Shown here piece after piece: positions 1 to 10,162 of a stretch of DNA of 64,000 nt. A model generated the notes under the pieces. That model was not told the DNA's origin. It did not search any database and worked only from the letters and a program-made list of their open reading frames with translations. The stretch is from assembly GCF_014207985.1 (NCBI RefSeq), contig NZ_JACHMI010000001.1, positions 3,517,001-3,581,000 on the forward strand, read 5' to 3'. Position 1 is the first letter of the stretch; the number at the start of each line of letters is the position of its first letter. The position numbers and the translations under genes are program-made. Origin of the DNA: Nonomuraea rubra. GTDB lineage: Bacteria > Actinomycetota > Actinomycetes > Streptosporangiales > Streptosporangiaceae.

Positions 1-62
1 ACGGAGACCGGGAGGCCCGGAGCGCCGAGGAAGTGCGGGCAGCCGAGGGAGCCGCGCCGTGA
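1..62 (+). CDS. C-terminal tail of an upstream gene (partial), probably the partner ABC exporter half
   Basis: An open frame enters at the left edge and stops at TGA 60-62, overlapping the GTG start of the next ABC exporter gene by four bases (GTGA). The visible tail is charged and alanine-rich, about 19 residues, with no motif. Heterodimeric exporters are often encoded as two translationally coupled half-transporters, so this is plausibly the C-terminus of the first half. That identity is inferred from position alone; only the coupling is seen. Confidence 0.45.
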   Translation, partial: GDREARSAEEVRAAEGAAP

Positions 63-1720
63 ACCCGCTCGTCCGTGCCCTCCGGCGGGAGCCGCGGCAG
101 CTCGTCAAGCTCGGCCTCTGGTCGGTGGTCGAGGCCGCGCCCGCGTTCCTCATCGGGCATGCCGTGGCCCGCGCCATCGAGGACGGGTTCGCCCCGGCCG
201 AGCCGCTGATCGGGCTCGGCTGGCTGGCCGCGCTCGGGCTGGCGTGGCTCGCGGGGGCCGTGGCCGCGCGGCAGGTCGTGCTGGCCGTCGCCGCCGTGGC
301 GGAGCCGTTCAGGGACGATCTGCTGACGCGCGTGGTGGAGGGCGCGCTCAGGACGGGCTCGGGGCGCGACAGCGCGGCCGTGGCCAGGGCCGGGCTCCAG
401 GTCGAGCTCGCCAGGGACGCCTTCGCGGCCGTGGTCACCACCGTGCGCGGGTTCGTGTTCACGGTGGTCAGCGTCGTGCTGGGGCTGCTGACGCTGGCGC
501 CGGAGACGCTCGTACTGGTCATGCCGCCGTTCCTGGCCGGGCTCGGGCTCTTCCTGGCCTCGCTGCCCGCGCTGGCCCGGCGGCAGCGGGCGTACCTGCT
601 GGCCGACGAGCGGCTGGCCGAGGCCATGACCGGCATGGCGGGCGGGCTGCGCGACATCGAGGCGTGCGGCCTGCGGGAGAGCGTGACGGGCCGGCTCGAA
701 CGCCAGGTCGGCGCGCAGGCCGGCGCCGCCCGCACGCTCGCCCGGGTGAGCGCCGCCCGCACCGCCGCCCTGGCCGCCGGCGGCTGGCTGCCCGTCGTGC
801 TCGTCCTGGCGGGGACCCCGTGGCTGCTCGACCGGGGCGTGGGCGCCGGGGTGATCGTGGGCACCCTCGCGTACGTCGCCCAGTCCCTGGCGCCCGCGCT
901 CGGCGGGCTCGTGCAGGGGCTCGGCGTCAGCGGCGTCCGGCTCGCGGTCTCGCTCGGCCGCATCCTGGCCATGGCGCCGCCCGCCGCCCCCGCGCCGTCC
1001 AGGATCAGGCCGTTCACGAACGAAATCCGGCTCGACGCCGTCACCTTCGCCTACGGCCCGCACTCCGCGCCCGTGCTGGAGGGCCTGGACCTGACGGTCC
1101 CCGAGGGCGACCACCTGGCGGTCGTGGGGCCCAGCGGCGCGGGCAAGTCCACGCTCGCGTCCCTGCTCAGCGGCGTGCTGCGGCCCGGCAAGGGCGAGGT
1201 GCTGGTCGGCGGCGTGCCCGCCGCCCAGCTCGACCCCGCCGCCCGCGTGCTGATCCCCCAGGAGGCGTACGTCTTCAGGGGCACGCTCAGGGAGAACCTG
1301 CTCTACCACGCCCAGGACGGCACCGGGCTCGCGGAGGCCGTCGAGGCCGTCGGGGCGGGCGGCCTGGTGGACGAGCTGGGCGGCTACGACGCGCAGGTCG
1401 ACCCCGGCGCGCTCTCGGCAGGACAGCGCCAGCTCATCGCCCTGGCCCGCGCCTACCTGGCCCCCGCCTCGCTCGTCATCCTCGACGAGGCCACCTGCCA
1501 CCTCGACCCGGCCACCGAGGCCAGGGCCGAGGCCGCGTTCGCCCGCAGGGGCGGCACGCTCATCGTGATCGCCCACCGCCTGACCTCCGCCCTGCGCGCC
1601 CGCCGCATCCTGCTCATGGACGGCACCCGGATCACGCTCGGCACCCACGAGGAGCTGATCCGGACCTCCCCCTTGTACGCCGACCTGGCCGGCCACTGGC
1701 ACCCGGAGCCCGTCTCATGA
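59..1720 (+). CDS. ABC transporter, fused permease and ATPase (exporter half)
   Basis: 553 residues, GTG start. An N-terminal membrane domain of about six hydrophobic helices (roughly residues 20-290) is followed by a nucleotide-binding domain. Walker A GPSGAGKST lies near 357, the signature LSAGQRQ near 452, Walker B LVILDEAT near 472 and the switch histidine (IAHR) near 506. This is the half-size exporter layout, predicted to act in the cytoplasmic membrane as one half of a dimer. The start overlaps the preceding stop and its own stop overlaps the peptidase start (ATGA), so three genes look co-transcribed. The signature serine-alanine variant is common in heterodimers. The substrate cannot be told from sequence; association with a peptidase suggests a peptide-like cargo, which is inference. 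Confidence 0.9.
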   Translation: MNPLVRALRREPRQLVKLGLWSVVEAAPAFLIGHAVARAIEDGFAPAEPLIGLGWLAALGLAWLAGAVAARQVVLAVAAVAEPFRDDLLTRVVEGALRTGSGRDSAAVARAGLQVELARDAFAAVVTTVRGFVFTVVSVVLGLLTLAPETLVLVMPPFLAGLGLFLASLPALARRQRAYLLADERLAEAMTGMAGGLRDIEACGLRESVTGRLERQVGAQAGAARTLARVSAARTAALAAGGWLPVVLVLAGTPWLLDRGVGAGVIVGTLAYVAQSLAPALGGLVQGLGVSGVRLAVSLGRILAMAPPAAPAPSRIRPFTNEIRLDAVTFAYGPHSAPVLEGLDLTVPEGDHLAVVGPSGAGKSTLASLLSGVLRPGKGEVLVGGVPAAQLDPAARVLIPQEAYVFRGTLRENLLYHAQDGTGLAEAVEAVGAGGLVDELGGYDAQVDPGALSAGQRQLIALARAYLAPASLVILDEATCHLDPATEARAEAAFARRGGTLIVIAHRLTSALRARRILLMDGTRITLGTHEELIRTSPLYADLAGHWHPEPVS

Positions 1721-3690
1721 ACTTTCCGCCCGCCGAACGCCTCCCCCTCACCGAACACCGCCACGGCCACGAGATCGCCGACCCGTACCGCTGGCTGGAG
1801 GACCCCGCCGACCCGCGCACGCGGGACTGGCTGGCGGCCCAGGACCGGCTGTGGCGCGACAGCGCCGCCGGGCTGCCCCAGCGGGAGCGGTTCCTGGCGC
1901 GGCTGACCGAGCTCAGGGAGACGGGCCTGGTGACCCCGCCCGTGTGGCGCGGCGACAAGCGCTTCCACCTGCGCCAATCCCCGTCGCAGGAGCACCCGGT
2001 GCTCTGCTGCGACGACCGCGTGGTGCTGGACCCGATGGAGCTGGACCCCAGCGGGCTGACGACGCTGGACGACTGGCAGCCCGACCTGGAGGGGCGCCGC
2101 CTGGCGTACCAGATCTCGCGCAGCGGCGACGAGAAGGCCTGCCTGTACGTGCGGGACCTCGCCACCGGAGCTGTCCTCGACGGGCCCATCGGCGGCTGCC
2201 GCTACTCGGCGGTCGCCTGGCTGCCGGGCGGCGAGGCGTTCTACTACGTCCGGTTCCAGCAGGGCGTGTTCCTGCACACGATCGGCTCGGCCGAGGCCGA
2301 CGTGCCCGTGTTCACCAGGGGCGCGATCTCGTACGGCGTGCAGATCAGCCCCGACGGCCGCTGGCTGACGATCTCGGCGGGCACCGCGTCGGGCAACGCG
2401 CTCTGGCTGGCCGACCTGGCGGCCGGGGACCCGGCGCCCAGGCCCGTACAGGAGGGCTCGCACGCCCGCACGGCCGGCGCGGTGGCCTGCGACGGCCGCC
2501 TGTACCTGCTCACCGACAGGGACGCGCCCCGCCGCAGGCTCTGCGTGGCCGACCCGGCGGCCCCCGCGGCCTGGCGGGAGCTGATCCCGGAGGACGCGGA
2601 GGCCGTGCTGGGGGCGTTCACGCTGCTGGATGGCGACCGGCTGCTCGTGTCCAGGACGCGGCACGCGGTCGGCGAGATCGCCGTGCACCACGCCCGCACG
2701 GGGGAGCGGCTGGGCACCGTGCCGCTGCCGGGCAACGGCTCGATCGCCTCGCTCACCTCCCGCCCGGAAGGCGGCCCCGAGGCGTGGTTCGCCTACACCG
2801 ACGCCGTGACCCCCGCCGAGATCTGGCGCTACGACGCCCGCACGGACGCCACCACGCGCTGGTCGGCCGCGCCCGGCCGCGTCACGCTGCCGGAGGTGCG
2901 CAGCTCCCACCTCGAGTACGCCTCCGCCGACGGCACCCTCGTCCGCATGGTCGTCGTCGCCCGCCCCCACGAGGGCGGCCCGCGCCCGGCGATACTCAGC
3001 GGGTACGGCGGCTTCGGCATCCCCCTCATGCCCGGCTACGCCGCCGACTCCCTGGCCTGGGTCGAGGCGGGCGGCGTGCTGGCCATCGCCAACCTGCGCG
3101 GCGGCGGCGAGGAGGGCGAGGCGTGGCACCGCGACGGCATGCTGGAGCGCAAGCAGAACGTGTTCGACGACTTCGTGGCCGCCGCCGGGAAGCTGATCGC
3201 CGACGGCTGGACGACCCCCGAGCAGCTCGGCATCTGGGGCGAGTCGAACGGCGGCCTGCTCGTCGGCGCCGCGCTCACCCAGCGGCCGGACCTGTTCGCC
3301 GCCGTCGTGTGCTCGGCCGGGCTGCTCGACATGGCCCGCTACCACCTCAGCGGCCTCGGCCCCTCATGGACCGGCGAGTACGGCGACCCGGACGATCCAG
3401 AACAGCTCGGCTGGCTGCTCGGCTACTCGCCCTACCACCACGTGAGCGAGGGCACCGGCTACCCGGCGACGCTGTTCACGGTGGCGGCGGCCGACACGCG
3501 GGTGGATCCGCTGCACGCCCGCAAGATGTGCGCGGCGCTGCAGTGGGCGAGCGGCGGCGACCGTCCGGTCCTGCTGCGCCACGAGCCGGACGTGGGGCAC
3601 GGGGCCCGGGCCGTCAGCCGCTCCGTGGGGCTGGCCGCCGACGTGCTGGCCTTCCTGGCGGCGCACACCGGACTGACCCCGGAAGTCTGA
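1717..3690 (+). CDS. Prolyl oligopeptidase family serine peptidase (S9A)
   Basis: 657 residues; ATG 1717 overlaps the stop of the ABC exporter (ATGA). The N-terminus carries the S9A hallmark DPYRWLED. A beta-propeller region follows (about 70-400), then an alpha/beta-hydrolase domain. The catalytic triad is visible: Ser510 in GESNGG, Asp593 in ADTRVDP and His628 in VGHG. The family cleaves short peptides after proline; no signal peptide is seen, so it should be cytoplasmic. Length fits the family. Translational coupling to an exporter suggests joint handling of a peptide, but this is inference. The same frame stays open far upstream inside the exporter gene; that extension is rejected because it would overlap the whole transporter. 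Confidence 0.92.
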   Translation: MNFPPAERLPLTEHRHGHEIADPYRWLEDPADPRTRDWLAAQDRLWRDSAAGLPQRERFLARLTELRETGLVTPPVWRGDKRFHLRQSPSQEHPVLCCDDRVVLDPMELDPSGLTTLDDWQPDLEGRRLAYQISRSGDEKACLYVRDLATGAVLDGPIGGCRYSAVAWLPGGEAFYYVRFQQGVFLHTIGSAEADVPVFTRGAISYGVQISPDGRWLTISAGTASGNALWLADLAAGDPAPRPVQEGSHARTAGAVACDGRLYLLTDRDAPRRRLCVADPAAPAAWRELIPEDAEAVLGAFTLLDGDRLLVSRTRHAVGEIAVHHARTGERLGTVPLPGNGSIASLTSRPEGGPEAWFAYTDAVTPAEIWRYDARTDATTRWSAAPGRVTLPEVRSSHLEYASADGTLVRMVVVARPHEGGPRPAILSGYGGFGIPLMPGYAADSLAWVEAGGVLAIANLRGGGEEGEAWHRDGMLERKQNVFDDFVAAAGKLIADGWTTPEQLGIWGESNGGLLVGAALTQRPDLFAAVVCSAGLLDMARYHLSGLGPSWTGEYGDPDDPEQLGWLLGYSPYHHVSEGTGYPATLFTVAAADTRVDPLHARKMCAALQWASGGDRPVLLRHEPDVGHGARAVSRSVGLAADVLAFLAAHTGLTPEV

Positions 3691-3700
3691 AACTTTCAGA
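3686..3700. terminator. Short dyad spanning two convergent stop codons
   Basis: TCTGAAA and TTTCAGA form a 7-bp perfect dyad with a single central base. It covers the stop of the peptidase gene (3688-3690) and the stop of the convergent response regulator (3696-3698). It is too short and AT-rich to be sure it terminates transcription. Confidence 0.3.
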
Positions 3701-4304
3701 TCCAGCCCGACTCCCTGGCGATGCGGATGGCGTCGATCCTGCTGCGCGCCCCCAGCTTGGCCGTGGTCCTGGACAGGTAGTTGCGGACGGTCCCCTCGGC
3801 CAGATAGAGCGAAGCCGCGATCTCCCCGACCGACGCCCCGTCCGCCGCGGCCCCGATCACGTCCAGCTCGCGCGGCGTCAGCGGCGCCTCCGCCGGCCGC
3901 ATGGCCGCGATCGCCAGCTCGGAGTCGATGACCCGCTCGCCCTCGGCGACCCTGCGGATGCCGTCCGCCAGCCGCCCGGGGGGCGCGTCCTTGGCCATGA
4001 ACCCGCGTACGTGCACGTCGAGGGCCTTCTTGAGCAGCCCGGGGGTGCCGACGCCGGTCAGGATGAGCACCCCGCACTCGGGTAATTTCTCGTGCAGCTC
4101 ACGTGCCGCGTCGAGCCCGTCCATGCCGGGTAAGGCGATGTCGAGCACCGCCACGTCGGCGTGGGAGGCCCGGGCCGCGGCCAGGATGCGGTCGCCCCGA
4201 TCGACCTCGGCCACGACTTCGATGTCCTCTTCATAGGCCAGCAGCGCCACGAGCGCCCCTCGTACCAGGTGCATGTCCTCTGCGAGCAACGTTCGAATCA
4301 CCAT
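3696..4304 (-). CDS. Response regulator, NarL/DesR type (receiver + LuxR HTH)
   Basis: 202 residues from ATG at 4304, chosen because the receiver begins immediately (MVIRTLLAED); the longer frame adds 32 unrelated residues. The receiver has the acidic pocket near residues 9-10, the phospho-acceptor Asp55 (VLDIALPG) and the conserved Lys105. A GerE/LuxR helix-turn-helix follows at about 138-195 (LTPRELDV...). The DesR-like sequence suggests control of membrane or exporter genes by a sensor kinase, but no kinase is adjacent. The gene converges on the peptidase and diverges from the carboxymuconolactone decarboxylase-family gene. Confidence 0.88.
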   Translation of the reverse strand: MVIRTLLAEDMHLVRGALVALLAYEEDIEVVAEVDRGDRILAAARASHADVAVLDIALPGMDGLDAARELHEKLPECGVLILTGVGTPGLLKKALDVHVRGFMAKDAPPGRLADGIRRVAEGERVIDSELAIAAMRPAEAPLTPRELDVIGAAADGASVGEIAASLYLAEGTVRNYLSRTTAKLGARSRIDAIRIARESGWI

Positions 4305-4462
4305 TGCGTCCTTGCGGTCGACCAGGCTTGCAACGTCTGCGGGCCCCTCAATCCTGCCGTATTGACCCGACCAAGAAAAGTACTTCCATTTAGCCGTCAA
4401 ACGGATTTTGAATGCGGCTCGTACCCTGATGGGGGCCTACCAAGCGTCCGGCCGATTGGGAG

Positions 4463-4963
4463 ATGCTGGCGAACATGAAACCCCGCGTACGGCCCCTTCC
4501 GCCCGAAGAATGGGACGACTTCACGAAGACCCATCCGTACAACGTGTTCGCCACCCTGGCCCGCCACCCGGGCCTGTACCGGGGGTGGCGGGGCTTCCAC
4601 GGCGCGCTGCAGGACGGCACGCTGCCGGCCAGGGACCGGGAGCTGGCCATCCTGCGCACCGCCCACCACTGCGACAGCGCCTACGAGTGGGCCAGGCACG
4701 CCCGCCTGGCCCTGGAGGCGGGCCTCACGCCGCAGGAGGTCGAGCTGGTAGGCAGGCCGGACGCCCTGTGGTCGGTCGAGGACCAGCTCGTGCTCCAGGT
4801 GGCCGACGACCTGTACTACGCGGGCGACCTGACGGACGCGACGTGGGCGGCGCTGTGCGACCGCTACGACGAGGCGGGCCGGATCGAGCTGATCATGCTG
4901 GTGGCCCACCACGGCATGCTGGCCCTGGTGCTCAGGACCCTGCGGGTGCGGCCGGAGGACTGA
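4463..4963 (+). CDS. Carboxymuconolactone decarboxylase family protein
   Basis: 166 residues. The core motif [15 protein letters not shown] at about 63-77 matches the alpha-helical CMD/AhpD fold, with the Y-E-W-x-x-H signature of cofactor-free decarboxylase or peroxidase-like members. The AhpD CxxC pair is absent, so an AhpD thiol role is unlikely. The substrate is unknown. ATG 4463 directly abuts a GGGAG, so ATG 4475 (MKPRVRPL...) is a possible alternative start. Its stop touches the stop of the convergent dehydrogenase with no base between them. Confidence 0.82.
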   Translation: MLANMKPRVRPLPPEEWDDFTKTHPYNVFATLARHPGLYRGWRGFHGALQDGTLPARDRELAILRTAHHCDSAYEWARHARLALEAGLTPQEVELVGRPDALWSVEDQLVLQVADDLYYAGDLTDATWAALCDRYDEAGRIELIMLVAHHGMLALVLRTLRVRPED

Positions 4964-5992
4964 TCACCGGGGAGTGATCATCGTGACGCCCGGCACCGAG
5001 CCGATCGAGGCCAGCGCCTTGCCGGCGTCCGCGAGCCCGATCGTGCGGGTGACGAGCTGGTCGGGGTGCAGGATCCCGGCCCTGATCATCTCCAGCATGG
5101 GCGGGTAGGCGTGCGCGGCCATGCCGTGGCTGCCCAGCAGCCGCAGCTCGTGGCCGATCACCCGGTCCATCGGCACCGGCGTCGCCCCGCCGGGCAGCAG
5201 CCCGACCTGCACGTGCCGGCCCCGGCGGCGCAGGCTCTCGACGGAGGCGGCGCACGTCGCGGGGCTGCCCAGCGCGTCGATCGACACGTGCGCGCCGCCC
5301 CTGGTCAGCTCCCTGACCTGGGCCGCCGCGTCACCGGCCGAGCCGTTGACGAAGTGCGTGGCCCCCGCCAGCTCCGCCAGGTGCAGGGCGTCGGTGCTGA
5401 TGTCCACCGCCACGACCCTGGCGCCGGCCGCCGTCGCGATCATCACGGCCGACAGGCCGACGCCGCCGCAGCCGTGCACGGCCACCCATTCCCCCGGGCG
5501 TACCTCGCCGACCTGCGCCACGGCACGGAACGCGGTGGCGAACCGGCAGCCGAGGCCGGCCGCGGTGACGTAGGCCATGTCCTCGGGCACGGCGATCAGG
5601 TTGACGTCGGCGTGGTCGATGGCGACGTACTCGGCGAAGGAGCCCCAGTGCGTGAAGCCCGGCTGCGTCTGCCGTTCGCAGACCTGCTGCTGGCCGGTGG
5701 CGCAGGCGGTGCAGGAGCCGCACGCGCAGATGAACGGCACGGTCACGCGCGCCCCCGGCCGCCAGCCGCGCACGTCGGCGCCCACCGCCTCGACCACGCC
5801 GGCCAGCTCGTGCCCCGGCACGTGCGGCAGGACCTTGATGTCGGGGTCGTGGCCCTGCCAGCCGTGCCAGTCGGACCGGCACAGCCCGGTCGCCTCGACC
5901 CTGATCACCGCTCCGTGCGGGGCCGGGGAAGGATCGGGCAGCTCGCGCACGTCGAGCTCCCCACCGAAGATGTCAAAGGCAACCGCTCGCAT
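4964..5992 (-). CDS. Zinc-dependent alcohol dehydrogenase (MDR family)
   Basis: 342 residues. A GroES-like N-terminal domain contains catalytic zinc ligands (GLCRSDWHG and GHELAG). A cysteine-rich structural-zinc lobe follows ([17 protein letters not shown], about 90-106), then a Rossmann domain with GCGGVGLSA near 174. The full set of cysteines implies NAD(P)-dependent oxidation of an alcohol, with acryloyl-CoA or aromatic-alcohol types as alternatives. It lies one base downstream of the MmyB-like regulator on the same strand, so the two probably form an operon. Confidence 0.88.
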   Translation of the reverse strand: MRAVAFDIFGGELDVRELPDPSPAPHGAVIRVEATGLCRSDWHGWQGHDPDIKVLPHVPGHELAGVVEAVGADVRGWRPGARVTVPFICACGSCTACATGQQQVCERQTQPGFTHWGSFAEYVAIDHADVNLIAVPEDMAYVTAAGLGCRFATAFRAVAQVGEVRPGEWVAVHGCGGVGLSAVMIATAAGARVVAVDISTDALHLAELAGATHFVNGSAGDAAAQVRELTRGGAHVSIDALGSPATCAASVESLRRRGRHVQVGLLPGGATPVPMDRVIGHELRLLGSHGMAAHAYPPMLEMIRAGILHPDQLVTRTIGLADAGKALASIGSVPGVTMITPR

Positions 5993-5993
5993 C

Positions 5994-6824
5994 TCATGAG
6001 CTTAGGGTGTACTGCCGCAGCTCGCGCAAGGCCCGGTGCGACGGCGAGCCGGGCTCGGTGGTGTAGAGCACGAGGCGCAGGTCGTCGCGGTCGGGCACCG
6101 GCATGACCTGGCAGATCGTGTCGATCGTGCCCACCACCGGATGGTGGATGCGCTTGCGCTGCTCCCTGCGCACCCGGACCTCGTGCCTGGCCCACAGCTC
6201 GGCGAACTCGGGGCTGAGCGCGAGCAGCTCGGCCACCAGCGCCTGGATCCGCCGGTCGTCGGGGTAGCGGCCCGCGGCGGCGCGCAGGTCGGCGACCGAG
6301 GCGCGGGCGAAGGCGCCCTTCTCCTCGTCGTCGAAGTGCTTGCCGATGTCGGGCGACATGAAGATCCAGCGCAGGACGTTGCGCTGCTCGGGTGCCAGGC
6401 CGTCCAGGTTGCCCATGATGGTGGTCGCCATGGGGTTCCAGGCCCGCAGGTCGTAGCGGGCGTCGAGCACGTAGGCGGGCACCTCGTCCAGGAACGCGAT
6501 CAGGTGCAGCATGCTCTGCGGCACGTCCTCCCTGATCCGCGGCCGGTCCAGCGGCTGGCCCGCCAGGTGGAACAGGTGGGCGCGCTCGTCCTGGCCGAGC
6601 ACGAGGGCCCTGGAGAGCGCGTTCAGCACCTGCCTGGACGGGTGCGGGCCGCGGCCCTGCTCCAGCCGGATGTAGTAGTCGATCGACATGCCCGCGAGCT
6701 GCGCGACCTCCTGCCGGCGCAGGCCCGGCGTGCGGCGGGTGCCCCCGGCCGGCAGGCCCACGTCCGCGGGGGTGACCCGGGCGCGGCAGACGCGGAGGAA
6801 TTCGGCGAGTTCGTCGCGGTTCAT
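5994..6824 (-). CDS. XRE/MmyB-like transcriptional regulator
   Basis: 276 residues from ATG 6824 ([11 protein letters not shown]). An N-terminal helix-turn-helix ([24 protein letters not shown], cut here as [10 protein letters not shown] and [10 protein letters not shown], about 33-57) is followed by the MmyB ligand-binding domain ([16 protein letters not shown]). This family is common in actinomycetes and often regulates the divergent gene, here the SDR at 6927, with about 100 bp between them. It also sits one base upstream of the zinc dehydrogenase, so an SDR/dehydrogenase detoxification unit under one regulator is plausible. The ligand is unknown. Confidence 0.88.
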   Translation of the reverse strand: MNRDELAEFLRVCRARVTPADVGLPAGGTRRTPGLRRQEVAQLAGMSIDYYIRLEQGRGPHPSRQVLNALSRALVLGQDERAHLFHLAGQPLDRPRIREDVPQSMLHLIAFLDEVPAYVLDARYDLRAWNPMATTIMGNLDGLAPEQRNVLRWIFMSPDIGKHFDDEEKGAFARASVADLRAAAGRYPDDRRIQALVAELLALSPEFAELWARHEVRVRREQRKRIHHPVVGTIDTICQVMPVPDRDDLRLVLYTTEPGSPSHRALRELRQYTLSS

Positions 6825-6926
6825 GCCTCCATCCTCGGTGAAGAAGGCGCCCCGTGGGTGGTACCGCCGATCCCAGCCTCTCCAGGTCTCTCCCGGGACC
6901 CTCGTGACCTCGGCGAACGTGGAGGC

Positions 6927-7637
6927 ATGACGAAGATCGCACTCATCACGGGTGCCAACAAGGGCATCGGCTACGAGATCGCGCGGCTGCTGGCCGGGCA
7001 GGGCGTCACCACGATCGTGGGGGCGCGCGACGAGGAGCGCGGCCGGGCCGCCGCAGACCGGCTCGGGCAGCCGTACGTGCGGCTGGACGTGACCGACGAG
7101 GAGAGCGTGTCCGCCGCCGCGAAGTGGATCGACGGCGAGTACGGCCGGCTCGACATCCTGGTCAACAACGCCGGCATCACCGGCGACCCGGCGGGCTTCC
7201 GGCCCAGCGCCGCCACGGCCGCGCACCTGCGGGAGGTCTACGAGACGAACGTGTTCGGCGTCGTCACCGTGACGAACGCGATGCTGCCGCTGCTGCGCAG
7301 GTCGCCGGCGGGGCGGATCGTGAACATGTCGAGCGAGCTCGGCTCGCTGGCCATGGCGATGGACCCGGACAGCCCCTTCGGCGACTTCAACGCCCTGACC
7401 TACAACTCCTCCAAGTCCGCGCTCAACATGGTCACCGTGTCCTACGCCAAGGAGCTGAAGGACACCCCGATCAAGGTGAACGCCGCCAACCCCGGCTACT
7501 GCGCCACCGACCTCAACCAGCACCAGGGATTCCGCACGGCCGAGCAGGGCGCGGCCATCGCCGTGCGGCTGGCGAACCTCGATGCGGACGGCCCTTCCGG
7601 GGCCTACCTGGAGGATGCGGGCGTCGTCCGCTGGTGA
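6927..7637 (+). CDS. SDR family oxidoreductase
   Basis: 236 residues. It shows the classical short-chain dehydrogenase signature: TGANKGIG cofactor loop at 8-15, NNAG near 80, catalytic Ser in NMSSE near 135 and YNSSK near 156-160. The TGANKGIG form and length resemble carbonyl-reductase-like SDRs that use NADPH. It diverges from the MmyB-like regulator, which is the usual arrangement for a regulated target. The substrate is unknown. Confidence 0.9.
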   Translation: MTKIALITGANKGIGYEIARLLAGQGVTTIVGARDEERGRAAADRLGQPYVRLDVTDEESVSAAAKWIDGEYGRLDILVNNAGITGDPAGFRPSAATAAHLREVYETNVFGVVTVTNAMLPLLRRSPAGRIVNMSSELGSLAMAMDPDSPFGDFNALTYNSSKSALNMVTVSYAKELKDTPIKVNAANPGYCATDLNQHQGFRTAEQGAAIAVRLANLDADGPSGAYLEDAGVVRW

Positions 7638-7673
7638 AGGTGTCAAGACCGACATTTAGGACAGATTGGGGTG

Positions 7674-9071
7674 ATGGGAAGAGATCTGGATAAGGAGCGA
7701 TTTACCGAGGCGGAATACACCCACTTCGGGGAGCGCATCCAGGAGCAGCTCGGCGTGCTGCGCGAGCTGCTCGACACCCCCGGCTTCGGCCAGGGCCCGA
7801 TCACGATCGGGGCCGAGCTGGAGCTGTTCCTGATCGACGAGGAAGGGCGGCCGCTGCCGCACAACGACCAGGTACGGGAGGCCCTGGGCGACGACCGGGT
7901 GGTGCTGGAGCTGGGCCGCTACAACCTCGAGGTGAACCTGACCCCGCTGCCCCTGGCGGGCAGGCCGTTCGAGCGGCTGAGCGCCGAGGTGCAGGAGACC
8001 ATGACCAAGGTGGACGGGGCCGTGGCGGGCGGGGGCGCGCTGCCCATCGGCATCCTGCCGACGCTCGACACCGAGGACTTCACGCTGGGCGCCATGAGCG
8101 ACCAGAACCGATACCGGGCCATGAGCAGGGGCATCAGGAGGCTGCGGCTGGAGCCGTTCCTCGTCAAGATCGACGACCTGGAGCTCTCGGTCGAGGACGT
8201 GATCCTGGAGAGCGCCAACACCTCCTGGCAGGTGCACATCCGCACGCCGCCCGAGCACTTCGCCAGGCTGTTCAACGCCGCCCAGCTCGCCATCGGGCCG
8301 GTGCTGGCGGCGTGCGGGAACTCGCCGTTCTTCCTGGGGCGCGAGCTGTGGGAGGAGACCCGCATCGCGCTCATGGAGGAGGCCGCCGACGACCGGGACG
8401 TGCAGCGGCGCGAGCGCAGGGACGGGCGGGTGACGTTCGGCTCGGACTGGGTGCACGAGGGCGCGCACGAGCTGTTCGAGCGGTACGTGCGGGACTACGA
8501 CCCGATCGTGCCCGACCTCGCCGAGGGCGCCGGCCGGCACGAGGTGCCGGAGCTGCGGCTGCACCAGGGCACGATCTGGCAGTGGAACCGCCCCGTCTAC
8601 GATCCCGCCGACGGCGGCCACCTGCGGATCGAGCTGCGCGCGCTGCCCGCCGGGCCCTCCTGCGCGGACATGGCGGCGAACACGGCCTTCCTGCTCGGGC
8701 TGACGCTGTCGCAGGCCGAGCGGGACCTGACCGGCTACCGGTTCGCCACGGCGTACCAGAACTTCTACCGCGCGGCCATGCGCGGGCTGGACGCCCGGCT
8801 CTCCTGGCCCGGCATGGAGGGCGAGCGCGATGCCGCGGACCTGGTGCTCCACCTGTTGCCCGAGGCCAGGAAGGGGCTGCTCGGAGCCGGGGTGGCGCCG
8901 AGCGACGCTGACCGGGCGCTGGACGTGATCGCGCAGCGCACCCGGCTGCGCCGTACCGGCTCGGTGTGGCAGCGCGAGGCGCTGGCACGCTTCGGCGGCG
9001 ACCGGCGCGAGCTAGTCCGCCGCTACCGGGAGCTGGCACTGTCGGGAACTCCCGTGCATTTGTGGAAGTGA
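7674..9071 (+). CDS. Glutamate-cysteine ligase family protein (GCS2/YbdK-like)
   Basis: 465 residues from ATG 7674, with a GTG one codon upstream as alternative; AGGACAG lies just 5'. The sequence GAELELFLID near 41 and the glutamate-rich ATP-grasp-like segments (ELGRYNLEVNLTP, RIELRALPAGP) fit the GCS2 carboxylate-amine ligase family. Members join an amino acid carboxylate to an amine using ATP. True gamma-glutamylcysteine synthesis is not certain in organisms that use mycothiol. No partner gene for glutathione or ergothioneine synthesis is adjacent. Confidence 0.82.
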   Translation: MGRDLDKERFTEAEYTHFGERIQEQLGVLRELLDTPGFGQGPITIGAELELFLIDEEGRPLPHNDQVREALGDDRVVLELGRYNLEVNLTPLPLAGRPFERLSAEVQETMTKVDGAVAGGGALPIGILPTLDTEDFTLGAMSDQNRYRAMSRGIRRLRLEPFLVKIDDLELSVEDVILESANTSWQVHIRTPPEHFARLFNAAQLAIGPVLAACGNSPFFLGRELWEETRIALMEEAADDRDVQRRERRDGRVTFGSDWVHEGAHELFERYVRDYDPIVPDLAEGAGRHEVPELRLHQGTIWQWNRPVYDPADGGHLRIELRALPAGPSCADMAANTAFLLGLTLSQAERDLTGYRFATAYQNFYRAAMRGLDARLSWPGMEGERDAADLVLHLLPEARKGLLGAGVAPSDADRALDVIAQRTRLRRTGSVWQREALARFGGDRRELVRRYRELALSGTPVHLWK

Positions 9072-9133
9072 TCGCCAACCTTGCCCCTCCCCGTTCCGTC
9101 AAACTGGTCAAGAGACGGAAAAGTGAGGCAGAT

Positions 9134-10162
9134 ATGGCGGGTACGGGGATGGTTCCCACCGACAAGGCGGCATTTGCCCTCGTTCGGGAGACGGGAGACC
9201 TGGCCGAGGGGGCGGCCAAGCTGGCGGGCGAGATCGGCAGCACCTCCGTCGAAGCGGTGCTGGCGCAGGCCAACAGGACCGGCGAGCGGAAGGGCGCCGC
9301 GGCCGCCATGGGCACGATGCGGCCCAGGCCCGCCGAGTGGTACGCCTTCGACGACAAGGACCAGGACACCGCCGACTGGTACCCGCAGGGCCTGACCGGC
9401 AGCGAGGACTCCGGCAACATCGGGATCCCCGCGTTCATGGTGAGCTGGTACTTCAAGCCGGAGGCGGGCGAGCGGGGCATCAGGGTGTCGTTCCTGAGCC
9501 CCAAGTCGCTGAAGTACCAGCACGCGCTGCTGGTGCAGGCCAAGCCGGACGGATCGTACGGGCCGATCGACATCCACGCCGGCGGCATCGCCTGCTTCGG
9601 CGACCTGCTCTACGTCGCCGACACCAAGCGCGGCCTGCGCGTCTTCGACCTGAACAACGTGCTCGACCTGCGCACCGTCCAGAACGACCTGGGCGACGGC
9701 AAGCGGATCGGCCGGCACGGCGGCAGGCTGCACGCCTTCGGCTACCGGTACGTCGTCCCGCAGACCGACTTCTGGAAGGTGGCGCGGCCGGGGCCGCTGT
9801 TCTCGTTCGTGTCGATCGACCGCAGCGCCGGCACGCCCATGCTCATCACCGGGCAGTACCAGGAGAGGACGCCCGACGGCTGGGTGGGGCGCTGGACCCT
9901 CGACCTGGAGGGCGGGGAGCCGGTGGACGCGTTCGTCATGGGGCACCCCAAGATCCAGGGCGCGATGACGTACCGCGGCAAGTGGTACCTGAGCCAGTCG
10001 GCCGGCTCCACCGCCAACGGCAAGCTGCTGGTGTACGAGGGCGGGGAGCTGGAGACCAGGCCGTTCCCGATCGGGCCGGAGGACCTGACGGTGCAGGACG
10101 GCAAGCTCTGGAGCGTCAGCGAGTTCAGGGGCAAGCGGACGGTCTTCGGCGTCAGCCTCTGA
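9134..10162 (+). CDS. Hypothetical protein, probably beta-rich
   Basis: 342 residues from ATG 9134, preceded by GTGAGG. I do not recognise the family. The N-terminal 60 residues are alanine-rich and helical. The remainder contains evenly spaced beta-strand patterns (LLYVADTKRGLRVFDL, GRWTLDLEGG, KLWSVSEFRGKRTVFGVSL), which resemble propeller blades of a secreted or lectin-like protein. No signal peptide or membrane helix is seen. Its last 11 bases overlap the 3' end of the convergent paaX-type gene. Confidence 0.6.
   Translation: MAGTGMVPTDKAAFALVRETGDLAEGAAKLAGEIGSTSVEAVLAQANRTGERKGAAAAMGTMRPRPAEWYAFDDKDQDTADWYPQGLTGSEDSGNIGIPAFMVSWYFKPEAGERGIRVSFLSPKSLKYQHALLVQAKPDGSYGPIDIHAGGIACFGDLLYVADTKRGLRVFDLNNVLDLRTVQNDLGDGKRIGRHGGRLHAFGYRYVVPQTDFWKVARPGPLFSFVSIDRSAGTPMLITGQYQERTPDGWVGRWTLDLEGGEPVDAFVMGHPKIQGAMTYRGKWYLSQSAGSTANGKLLVYEGGELETRPFPIGPEDLTVQDGKLWSVSEFRGKRTVFGVSL

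Noticed and set aside
244..1716. Upstream extension of the peptidase frame through the exporter gene
   Set aside because: It would overlap the whole ABC transporter in another frame, its composition is Arg/Ala/Gly-rich shadow, and the S9A homology begins only at 1717.
1453..3345. 630-codon open frame opposite the peptidase
   Set aside because: Shadow of a GC-rich gene; no domain, no ribosome site.
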